From: Promethearchaeota archaeon
GTDB taxonomy: Archaea > Asgardarchaeota > Lokiarchaeia > Sigynarchaeales > SOKP01
DNA: 31,906 nucleotides
Direction: 5' to 3'
Assembly: GCA_016839425.1 (NCBI GenBank)
Contig: JAEOUI010000221.1
Span: 1 to 31,906 of the forward strand
The notes below the pieces were generated by a model, which was given only the letters and a program-made list of their open reading frames with translations, was not told the origin of the DNA and made no database searches. This document shows, one piece after another, positions 1 through 6,684 of the stretch (the first letter of the stretch is position 1; each line of letters begins with the position of its first letter). Both the position numbers and the translations under genes were made by a program.

Positions 1-314
1 CAATTATATAAATGCTCAATTCCTTCGAGTTTTTTGATGATAAGATCCAAATCTTCTTCACATCTCTTTTTAAGCTCATCTAAAGAACAATTATAAATGG
101 GATCCAATGCAAAAATATTAAAGCCTAATTTATTTGCTTCAGTACAAAACGAACTCACACCTGAACCAATGTCTAAAACGCTTAAAAATCTTAAATTTAA
201 TTGACCAAGAGAAAATATTTTTTCGTATTCATCATATGTTCTGCCGATGAGAGCAACTTTGTTTAGATTAAGGCTTTTTTTCATATCTAAGAATCCTGGT
301 TTATGGTAATGCAT
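1..314 (-). CDS. Class I SAM-dependent methyltransferase, partial (3' end outside window)
   Basis: The minus strand is open from an ATG at 314-312 to the window edge, giving 104 codons of an incomplete gene. The N-terminal part ends in a typical class I methyltransferase motif I (VLDIGSGVSSFC, around residues 45-56), followed by an acidic residue at the end of the next strand (FALDP), the usual SAM ribose contact. The substrate cannot be told because the C-terminal half is missing. Only 20 nt separate it from the MBL-fold gene upstream, so the two are probably co-transcribed. A second in-frame ATG at 284-282 would remove the first 10 residues; neither start has a strong Shine-Dalgarno sequence. 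Confidence 0.7.
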   Translation of the reverse strand, partial: MHYHKPGFLDMKKSLNLNKVALIGRTYDEYEKIFSLGQLNLRFLSVLDIGSGVSSFCTEANKLGFNIFALDPIYNCSLDELKKRCEEDLDLIIKKLEGIEHLYN

Positions 315-334
315 AAATTATTTTGTATTTCATT

Positions 335-1219
335 TCATTCTCCTTCAAGTGGCCAATTCAAATAAGATAAAATCATATTTGCTCGAGAAAGTTCCCCTTC
401 CGTCATCCTTCCAATAAGACTTTCGCCTCCAAATAGTGCTTTTAAGATTCTTTTTATCTTTTTTACGGGCTTTAAATCGGGATCTAATAGTTCATTTACC
501 TCGTGCACCTTGTGATGGAGATCGTGAATCTCTTGGATCCGGGTTTGAATGAGCTCTCTTCCAAAATATACTCCCCTACCTGAAACGAACATTTGTAAAT
601 TATCAATGCCTTCAGAAAAATTATATAGCTTCTCTAAAGATTCCACGATAACTTTGATATCTTCTTGAATTTCGCATGTATGACCAAAAAGCATCTGATA
701 TTGGGGTTGCATCATGTCCCCTAAGAATGCCCAACCTTGTTTTTTTTCAATAAATGCGTGAAGGTCGAAAGAATGCCCTGGCATGTGAAGCGTGTCAAAT
801 AAAAAGCCAGAAGGTGTCTCAAATTGACTGCTAAATGGTAGCGCATCAAAACCTATCACGCCAGTCTCGCCCCATGTCATTTTTCGATATTCTTTATAAT
901 CCCACCCTTTTTTCAATATCGAAACTGAATTGGGTGGACAATATACTGGGATATTATATTTTTCAACCAAAAAATGCCCCGTGCCTGCGTGATCCTCGTG
1001 AGCATGGGTTAGGTAGCACGCAACCGGGAATTCTTTTTCGGGTAGATTTTGAAGGAATCGTTCCATTTCTGCAACGCTACCGGGTGCCCCACAATCAATC
1101 ATTATGTGGTCTACTAAATACGCCGAGGTCCAAAACGGTCTTTCCATTAATGCGTAATTACTGCTCCATTTCCATTCTAAAATCTGGTCATTAGCGTGTT
1201 TCTGTATATCTACTACCAT
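335..1219 (-). CDS. Metallo-beta-lactamase-fold metal-dependent hydrolase
   Basis: A 294-residue protein of the MBL superfamily. The metal-binding signature HxHxDH is intact at residues 72-77 (THAHEDHAGTGH). A further metal histidine lies in PGHS near residue 149, and the bridging aspartate in LGDMM near residue 168. There is no signal peptide, so it should be cytoplasmic. Family members hydrolyse thioesters, glyoxalase-type substrates, phosphodiesters and lactones; the sequence does not say which. The ATG at 1219 is preceded by CGGAGAG at good spacing, which supports this start. It sits between the GNAT-methyltransferase gene (70 nt upstream) and a methyltransferase (20 nt downstream), in the same direction as trpEG, so a role in a small modification pathway is possible but unproven. 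Confidence 0.85.
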   Translation of the reverse strand: MVVDIQKHANDQILEWKWSSNYALMERPFWTSAYLVDHIMIDCGAPGSVAEMERFLQNLPEKEFPVACYLTHAHEDHAGTGHFLVEKYNIPVYCPPNSVSILKKGWDYKEYRKMTWGETGVIGFDALPFSSQFETPSGFLFDTLHMPGHSFDLHAFIEKKQGWAFLGDMMQPQYQMLFGHTCEIQEDIKVIVESLEKLYNFSEGIDNLQMFVSGRGVYFGRELIQTRIQEIHDLHHKVHEVNELLDPDLKPVKKIKRILKALFGGESLIGRMTEGELSRANMILSYLNWPLEGE

Positions 1220-1289
1220 TAATAACTCTCCGATTTCTTCTTTTATTAATCATTTTGGGTTTTCCTTTTACTTTAATTAAAAATTGTTA

Positions 1290-2426
1290 TTAATATTTAA
1301 AACCACCATAAACGGCAAAATTGTAGTATTTGACAATCACATCAACATCTTTAAACCCAATTTCCTCTAACCATTTCAATTGGTCAAAAATTTTCGCAGG
1401 TCTATCCTCTTCGTGATGTTTTTTGAGAATTGATAGTACTTGCTCCTCAGGAAATGATTTCTTCAAAAAATCATTCCACACATTGAGATATCTTTCTTGA
1501 ATCGAATTGTTTGAACCCAATATATTATCAAAATTAAGGAAAACGCCCTTATTGTTTAAAAGCTGATAAATCCTTCGATAAATATCTTTTTTATCGTCGT
1601 CAGAAATAAGGTGATGCAACGCCAGTGAAGAGATTATGACATCGAAGCTTTCTTGAAAGGAAAGATCGTTAAAGTCTTGTATGAGGAAAGAAATTTCGTC
1701 GAACTTCTTAAGTTTTTTGCAAGCTTGTTCAATCATGGTCTCAGAAATATCAAGGCATATAATGCTCGAATTCGGAAAGGCTAGTTTAATTTGTCGTGTT
1801 AAATTACCCGTCCCGCAGCCCAAGTCAAGAACTTTAATTTTTTTGGTCTTTTCAAAAGGGATTGATTTAACCGTGGTGTCAAGCATTTCATTGTAATATG
1901 GAATTACAGTTATTATGTCAAAATCGTACACTGGGGCGCCTTTATCAAACCTTGCCCGTATCTCGTCCATTTTAACGCTTTTATTCGGTTTTTCCAAGTA
2001 ATTAAGCGTTACTTTCTCTGTCAACCGTTCTGTCTTGAAAATCGAATAACCTAATTTACGATAAAAATGCAAGTTTTTCTCGCTATGTTTACCTGTAAAA
2101 AGTTCGAACCTTTTTGCATTTTTGAATCGCGCTTCAATTGAACGCATTAATTCCGTCCCCATCCCCCTATTCTGATGCTCTGGATCGACGATAACCTTTC
2201 CAATGAAGCAAGTTCCATCTTCCTCGTATGCTCGTACCGAACCAATAATCATGCCGTTTTCTTCTACTTTAAGTATTACTTTTGAAGAAAATTCATTCTT
2301 TAAATCTTCTAAAGTTTGATGTAATGGTGGTATGGAAAAATCGTTGTATATTTCAGCTTCACTTTTATAAGCTAGCTTTTGCAGTTCGAGAATTTCTTGA
2401 AGGTTTTTTTCTATTGCATCTTCAAT
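1290..2426 (-). CDS. GNAT acetyltransferase - class I methyltransferase fusion, with uncertain N-terminus
   Basis: Two enzyme domains in one chain. Counting from the first ATG (2252), the GNAT acetyl-CoA loop is QNRGMG at residues 27-32, and the SAM-binding motif is LDLGCGTGN at 141-149. Starting at 2252 would cut off the first strands and helices of the GNAT fold. The frame stays open upstream and reads as a sensible GNAT N-terminus (IEDAIEKNLQEILELQ, later KVILKVEENG). No ATG, GTG or TTG exists there before the TGA at 2441-2439. I give the ATT at 2426 as a provisional start; the alternative is the GTG at 2442 plus one surplus A in the run 2426-2429. Substrates are unknown; it may acetylate and methylate one small molecule or protein. 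trpG ends 21 nt upstream of the GTG, suggesting one operon. Confidence 0.7.
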   Translation of the reverse strand: MEDAIEKNLQEILELQKLAYKSEAEIYNDFSIPPLHQTLEDLKNEFSSKVILKVEENGMIIGSVRAYEEDGTCFIGKVIVDPEHQNRGMGTELMRSIEARFKNAKRFELFTGKHSEKNLHFYRKLGYSIFKTERLTEKVTLNYLEKPNKSVKMDEIRARFDKGAPVYDFDIITVIPYYNEMLDTTVKSIPFEKTKKIKVLDLGCGTGNLTRQIKLAFPNSSIICLDISETMIEQACKKLKKFDEISFLIQDFNDLSFQESFDVIISSLALHHLISDDDKKDIYRRIYQLLNNKGVFLNFDNILGSNNSIQERYLNVWNDFLKKSFPEEQVLSILKKHHEEDRPAKIFDQLKWLEEIGFKDVDVIVKYYNFAVYGGFKY

Positions 2427-2463
2427 TTTCGTGGTCTTTCACCTATTTAAAATGCATGAGATT

Positions 2464-3069
2464 TTATAGATTTAAGAAATTCTCTAATATTTTCATTCCG
2501 TCAGGCTTCATTTTAATCGACTCGGGGTGAAATTGAACGCCTTCTACATGATATTTTTCGTGACGGACGCCCATTATGGTTCCATCGTCTGCGGTTGCGC
2601 TAATCTTTAACTGTCGAGGTAGAATATCGGCCTTTGCTGCTAACGAATGATAACGAACGCCCATTAATGGATTTGGCACATCTTTAAAAATTGTTTCTTG
2701 ATCGTGAAAGATTTTTGAAACCTTTCCATGCATGGGTCCTACTTTAGCGAGTCCGACATATTCTTTCTCGATTTCTGGATGTTCTAATTCGCCAAACGCC
2801 TCGATAATTGCTTGGTGTCCTAAACAAATGCCAATAATTGGAACTTTATTATAAAATTCCTTAATCAGGGGAATAACAGTTCCCGTATCATATTTTGGAT
2901 GTCCTGGTCCCGGAGAGATGACTATTTTATCTATATGCATTTGTTTGACTTTCTCAGTAGGAATCGCGTTGTCTTCAACGATGATGTTTGCGTCTGGTAA
3001 TAATTGACAGATATAGTCCACTTGATTGTAAACGAAGCTATCGTAGTTATTAATGAATAATATATTCAT
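2464..3069 (-). CDS. trpG: Anthranilate synthase component II, glutamine amidotransferase
   Basis: A 201-residue class I glutamine amidotransferase of the TrpG/PabA family. It releases ammonia from glutamine and passes it to the chorismate-binding subunit. The triad is complete: Cys82 in GICLGHQA, and His181 and Glu183 in VQFHPES. The typical N-terminus NNYDSFVYN, the oxyanion loop SPGPGHP and the segment VRYHSL are all present, and the length is normal. Its ATG overlaps the trpE stop codon by 4 nt (ATGA), a sign of coupled translation and fixed subunit ratio. PabA has the same fold, so the name depends on the TrpE-like partner. No other trp gene is seen nearby. Confidence 0.92.
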   Translation of the reverse strand: MNILFINNYDSFVYNQVDYICQLLPDANIIVEDNAIPTEKVKQMHIDKIVISPGPGHPKYDTGTVIPLIKEFYNKVPIIGICLGHQAIIEAFGELEHPEIEKEYVGLAKVGPMHGKVSKIFHDQETIFKDVPNPLMGVRYHSLAAKADILPRQLKISATADDGTIMGVRHEKYHVEGVQFHPESIKMKPDGMKILENFLNL

Positions 3070-4562
3070 TGATTTTTGACCTCCGCTATTTTTATCGATT
3101 TTAAGACGCTATATAATTTGTTATATGTTTCTAAATATTCCTCATGGGGCTGACTATCTGCGACAATTCCTCCTCCAGCTTGTGCAAAATATTTATTATT
3201 CTTTCCAAATAAAGTCCTTATTGCAATAGCAAACGCCATGTCTCCATTAAAAGCGAAGTATCCCACACCTCCTCCATATGGGCCTCTCGGTTCCGTTTCT
3301 AACTCGTTAATTATTTGCATGGCCCTTTTTTTTGGCGCTCCACTTAATGTGCCTGCGGGAAAAACGCTTTTAAGGACCTGGTATCCGTCGAGAGGCGTTC
3401 TACTCTGTACCTTGCTTACAATGTGTTGCACCTTTTGATACTTTTGAACCGTCATGAATTCGTGCGTTTCGACGGTTCCCGGGTACGACACCTTGGCAAG
3501 GTCGTTTCTTGCCAAGTCGACCAACATGAGGTGCTCTGCTTGCTCTTTCGGGTCGTTGATAAGCTGTTTTTCTAGCTTTAAGTCTTCTTCAACAGATTTT
3601 CCCCTTCTTATTGTTCCCGCTATCGGTACGGTCGATAACACATCCTTGTTCTTTGAAATGAGCGCCTCGGGGCTGCTTCCTATCACGTTAATGTCCTTAA
3701 AGTTAATATTGTACATATAAGGGCTCGGATTGAGTTGTCGCAATATCTCGTAAATTTCCAATGGTTCGACCTTGCTTTCTGTATATAATCTCCGTGAAAT
3801 AACGGCTTGTATGATATCGCCTGCGTAAATGTGCTCCTTGGTCTTTTCAACCATCCTTTCGTGAGCGCTCTTGCTCGTGTTTGATCGGAAAGAAGATTCG
3901 TCTATGTCTTCAATATCAGTAGGAATATCAATACTTTCATTAGTAGTATGGTTCCTCTTAAACAAGCTTAGTTGATACCTTATATCTTTATCCTTTGAAT
4001 AATCATCAAGGCTATTATCAATCATGAATATCGAATTGGACTTGTGAGAATAGACTAAAACCTTGGTATAGAGTCCCATGAGAACATCTGGAAAATCGCT
4101 CGAGGTTGAATATCCAACATAAGGGGCTACAACATCATACCCGATATATCCCAACATTCCGCCGTAAAAAATGTTTCTTGGGAATAATTCCGTGAACGGT
4201 AGATTGGAATAGGGGGTGAGGTGACTCAAGGTGTTTAGAGCAACCATGTTATATTCGACATTATCCTTGAAAGGAAGAGGATTGTACGGTCTTTGTTCCG
4301 CAGGGTCCTTTGAGTCGATATAGTGCTTGATGTTTTCACCCCTTTCAGTGGTAATGTCGTAAATATTGTATTGATCTTGTGTAATTTGAAGCATGAAATC
4401 GGGTTTCATTGCAATAAAACTATATAGGGCTTCTTTCGTGCTTTCTGATGCGGATTCAAGCAAAACATGATTTTTTAAATCATATTTATTGACTAAATAT
4501 TTATAGAAACCAAATATATCATTCAATTCTCCAATTTTTTCTATATGTATGTCAAATTCCAT
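3066..4562 (-). CDS. trpE: Anthranilate synthase component I
   Basis: A 498-residue chorismate-utilising enzyme that makes anthranilate from chorismate with ammonia supplied by TrpG, the first step toward tryptophan. The C-terminal domain is complete: GSSPEAL near 296, PIAGTIRRG near 313-321, DLARND at 349-354, FPAGTLSGAPK near 401-411 and HEEYLET near 473-479. Two tryptophan-sensing motifs are present, LLES at 34-37 and NPSPYM at 278-283. These favour TrpE over PabB and suggest feedback inhibition by tryptophan. The start has AAAGGTTAG upstream. A QueG-like gene ends 29 nt upstream and trpG overlaps the 3' end. Being apart from trpD, trpC, trpF, trpB and trpA is odd if it serves only tryptophan synthesis. 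Confidence 0.93.
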   Translation of the reverse strand: MEFDIHIEKIGELNDIFGFYKYLVNKYDLKNHVLLESASESTKEALYSFIAMKPDFMLQITQDQYNIYDITTERGENIKHYIDSKDPAEQRPYNPLPFKDNVEYNMVALNTLSHLTPYSNLPFTELFPRNIFYGGMLGYIGYDVVAPYVGYSTSSDFPDVLMGLYTKVLVYSHKSNSIFMIDNSLDDYSKDKDIRYQLSLFKRNHTTNESIDIPTDIEDIDESSFRSNTSKSAHERMVEKTKEHIYAGDIIQAVISRRLYTESKVEPLEIYEILRQLNPSPYMYNINFKDINVIGSSPEALISKNKDVLSTVPIAGTIRRGKSVEEDLKLEKQLINDPKEQAEHLMLVDLARNDLAKVSYPGTVETHEFMTVQKYQKVQHIVSKVQSRTPLDGYQVLKSVFPAGTLSGAPKKRAMQIINELETEPRGPYGGGVGYFAFNGDMAFAIAIRTLFGKNNKYFAQAGGGIVADSQPHEEYLETYNKLYSVLKSIKIAEVKNQ

Positions 4563-4591
4563 CTTTTTCTAACCTTTGTTTTATATTTTAA

Positions 4592-5275
4592 TTATTTTTT
4601 CATTCCAAAAGCATTTGGACATTTAATTCTGCATGTATTACATTTCATTAGCGTATATCCTTTCTCGTGTTTAAAATTCGAAAGTGGCCTGCATAATGCT
4701 TGGTTGACCGTTTCAGTATTTAAAGCATGTTGCGGACAGGATTCAAAGCAAATATTGCATGAATCAATACAACCCTTGTATGTAGCAATAGGATCTGTGT
4801 CTAGTTCAATATCAACTAAAACAGCTCCAATCTGGATCATGTTCCCATAAATATCATTAATTAGAAGAGTGTTTTTTCCAATAACACCAAGTCCGCTGAG
4901 GAATCCCGCATGTCGTAGTGATAATATTGCTCTACCATATTTGTTTTCAGATTCCCAATATTCATAGGGATCATCTGATGGTATTGGAATACAGTTAATT
5001 CTAAACTCTTCTAATTTATACAAGATATTAATTGTTAATTCATCAATTAATTTGTTAACAATGTTATTTATATATGTATATGGTATACAATTTACTGTAT
5101 AAATTGAACTTTTAGGAACTCTTTTTATAAAAACGATAACAGATTTACATTCAGGATAGATATCAGTAGGATGGAAACCTTTAGGCGCGTCTTTAAATCT
5201 ATCAATTGAAGCAATTCCACATAAATCTGCTCCTAAATTTGTAATGATTTGCTTAACTTTTTCCGCATCAATCAT
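4592..5275 (-). CDS. Short QueG-like (COG1600-type) double [4Fe-4S] protein
   Basis: A 227-residue protein resembling the core of epoxyqueuosine reductase. It has the N-terminal GADLCGIA motif, a central GLGVIGKNTLLI motif (residues 128-139), and a ferredoxin-like tail with eight relevant cysteines. These are C169-x3-C173-x2-C176-x3-C180-Pro, C195, then C212-x2-C215-x3-C219-Pro, enough for two [4Fe-4S] clusters. True QueG is roughly 350 residues or more and carries extra C-terminal sequence; this protein stops straight after the second cluster. It is therefore better read as a member of the wider QueG-like reductase family, possibly cobalamin-dependent, of unknown substrate. AGGA precedes the ATG. 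It lies head-to-head with a paralogue at 5709 and just upstream of trpE, possibly in the same transcript. Confidence 0.75.
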   Translation of the reverse strand: MIDAEKVKQIITNLGADLCGIASIDRFKDAPKGFHPTDIYPECKSVIVFIKRVPKSSIYTVNCIPYTYINNIVNKLIDELTINILYKLEEFRINCIPIPSDDPYEYWESENKYGRAILSLRHAGFLSGLGVIGKNTLLINDIYGNMIQIGAVLVDIELDTDPIATYKGCIDSCNICFESCPQHALNTETVNQALCRPLSNFKHEKGYTLMKCNTCRIKCPNAFGMKK

Positions 5276-5370
5276 GCTTAATTTCCTATTTCGAATCCTT
5301 TTTATTTTTTTACATTAATTTCTAATTTTATTCGTAAATATTTAATATTCTAAAAAAGAATAATTTAGAA

Positions 5371-5417
5371 TAGAACATCTTTAATACATTCTATATATTT
5401 TAGCTTAGGATGTTCTA
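5371..5417. promoter_or_regulatory. Inverted repeat TAGAACATC / GATGTTCTA, possible operator
   Basis: A perfect 9-base inverted repeat has arms at 5371-5379 and 5409-5417. A further pair, TTCTAAA (5348-5354) and TTTAGAA (5364-5370), lies directly beside it, so the TTCTA/TAGAA core recurs. The position, 95-140 bases upstream of the minus-strand QueG-like gene and in a divergent promoter region, suits a regulator binding site. AT-rich DNA yields chance repeats, so this is tentative. Confidence 0.3.
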
Positions 5418-5430
5418 AAATAATAATATA

Positions 5431-5540
5431 GCCATTGCGCACGTTCTATGCGTGCCAACGCCAAACCCAAAACCAAGTTGTAGCTTGAGGACCAATCGTA
5501 ACTAATAAATTAGGCATGTTATGTTCTCAACTTAGTTTTG
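5431..5540. ncRNA. Candidate structured RNA (GC-rich island)
   Basis: By my count 36 of 70 bases in 5431-5500 are G or C, against 14 of 90 in 5341-5430. Two foldable elements lie here. The first is a hairpin at 5435-5458 with arms TTG(C)GCACG and CGTGCCAA around a 7-base loop. The second is a longer pairing of CAAAACCAAGTTG (5468-5480) with CAACTTAGTTTTG (5528-5540), 12 of 13 pairs. A GC peak with pairing in an AT-rich spacer is typical of small RNAs or leader structures. No known family was recognised and the strand is undecided. Confidence 0.25.
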
Positions 5541-5708
5541 TTAAATTATAAATAATCTAAGGGAGGATGCTATTTATAGTTTGTTTAACCGATTTAAATG
5601 CAAAATTATATCAATATCAGAGATTTTTGCAATATAATTTACAAATTTACGATGTGATAATCCATCTCGGAAAAAAATAAAAATACAGCAAAAATTCACC
5701 AATATTTT

Positions 5709-6434
5709 TTGGACTACCTTCAGAAGAACAATTATAAAGGAGTATTCGGTATAGCTAACTTTTCTTCAGTTTACAAAGATCTAATGCCTGTCCAAAGAGA
5801 AAGGCTTGAATGGATTCTCAATGAGGAATTAGAAGAGTATGAGCGTATGGGAAGTATCATCTCTCTGGGTATTTGTTATTCCGATGGAGTCATTGAAGGA
5901 ATTAATGTTTTAGAACATAATGCATTAAATAAAGAGCTTTGGAATCGATATGGAGACGAATACGATTACCTAAACGATTTACTTTTTGAAATTGGAGGGA
6001 AAATTGCTTATGAATTTAATGGAATTTGCATTCCACCTACAACAGGAATTCCAACGAAGCACATAACGCATGTAAATGATTATTTTCCACATACTATTTC
6101 TCACAGAGTCGTTGCTGAACACGCAGGAATTGGGTGGAGGGGTAAAAACGACTTGATCATTACTAAAAATTTCGGATCTGCAGTTCGTTTTACTTCAATA
6201 TTATGCAAAATGCCGTTCATACAAGGTCAAAAACTTGAATCTCAATGCGGAGAATGCAATGCTTGCTTGAATGTGTGTCCTATTTTAAAAAAGAAGGACG
6301 AATCAGGAGATTACCGAGAGAAATGCAGAAAATTTATATTATCTCTTGGCTTGGAGCATGATGTATGCGGTAAATGCATTAAGACATGTTATGAAGAAGG
6401 TATTTATCGTCAAAATTCAAAATCTAACCTTTAA
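5709..6434 (+). CDS. QueG-like (COG1600-type) Fe-S protein, divergent paralogue
   Basis: A 241-residue relative of the gene at 4592-5275, but in a different branch. It shares the central motif GIGWRGKNDLIIT (residues 140-152) and a double-cluster tail: C180-x2-C183-x2-C186-x3-C190-Pro, then C220-x2-C223-x3-C227, with C206 between. It also lacks the C-terminal extension of true QueG. An Fe-S reductase role, possibly using a corrinoid, is inferred from family; the substrate is unknown. The start given is a TTG; the frame is open back to 5661 and an ATT at 5694 would add five residues. No convincing ribosome binding site precedes either, so the start is uncertain. The stop is followed at once by a hairpin. 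Confidence 0.72.
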   Translation: MDYLQKNNYKGVFGIANFSSVYKDLMPVQRERLEWILNEELEEYERMGSIISLGICYSDGVIEGINVLEHNALNKELWNRYGDEYDYLNDLLFEIGGKIAYEFNGICIPPTTGIPTKHITHVNDYFPHTISHRVVAEHAGIGWRGKNDLIITKNFGSAVRFTSILCKMPFIQGQKLESQCGECNACLNVCPILKKKDESGDYREKCRKFILSLGLEHDVCGKCIKTCYEEGIYRQNSKSNL

Positions 6435-6529
6435 ACATTGACATTGAAACCAAGATCAATGTCGCTTGCTGGCTTTCCTCCTCTAATTCCCCAATTCTCT
6501 AATGGTGGAGTAATTATAGCACTAAGCAT
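6431..6529 (-). CDS. Small ORF or gene remnant, 32 residues
   Basis: An ATG at 6529-6527 opens a 32-residue frame with the unusual sequence ITPPLENWGIRGGKPASDID followed by LGFNVNV and a stop that overlaps the 3' end of the convergent QueG-like gene. By my count its 96 coding bases hold 38 G+C (40 percent), while the neighbouring 6541-6660 has 28 of 120 (23 percent), a contrast that suggests coding sequence. The frame is open further upstream through an F-rich stretch coded by a T8 run. With one more T, an ATG preceded by AAAGGATCCA would come into frame. It may be a small protein or the end of a decayed gene. I do not recognise it. Confidence 0.3.
   Translation of the reverse strand: MLSAIITPPLENWGIRGGKPASDIDLGFNVNV
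6435..6462. terminator. Hairpin directly after the QueG-like stop codon
   Basis: ACATTGA at 6441-6447 (repeated in tandem at 6435-6441) can pair with TCAATGT at 6456-6462 around an 8- or 14-base loop. It begins one base after the stop codon of the plus-strand gene. No T-run follows, so it is a weak terminator candidate. It could instead be incidental to a small minus-strand reading frame that covers it. Confidence 0.25.
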
Positions 6530-6684
6530 GAAAAAAAAGAAATAATCATTGGATCCTTTTTTATAGCCCAAACAGAACTCTTCAGATAATAAAGTTAAAA
6601 TATGAGAAAATAAGTAAATATAGATTTTATAATATGCTTGTTTCCTTTATTTCCTATTTCTATTCTAACTTGCACCATTTGCAT

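Larger units (their letters stand above)
5276..5708. other. 433-base intergenic region between divergent QueG-like genes
   Basis: This stretch must carry the promoters of both flanking genes. It is very AT-rich except for a central island at about 5431-5500. Listed separately are an inverted repeat at 5371-5417 and a foldable GC-rich segment at 5431-5540. A GGGAGG motif at 5561-5566 abuts an ATG, but the 37-codon frame that follows does not look like a protein. No tRNA-like fold or gene of normal size was seen. Confidence 0.6.

Noticed and set aside
835..1194. 119-codon plus-strand frame opposite the MBL gene
   Set aside because: The minus strand has an intact HxHxDH enzyme with a good ribosome binding site; the plus frame resembles no protein family.
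5431..5500. tRNA or CRISPR explanation for the GC-rich island
   Set aside because: No T-loop GGTTCGAATCC-like box, no cloverleaf and no repeated spacers were found on either strand.
5567..5680. 37-codon plus-strand frame beginning directly after GGGAGG
   Set aside because: The ribosome binding site has no spacing to the ATG, the sequence is AT-driven and without domain features, and it is in a different frame from the QueG-like gene.
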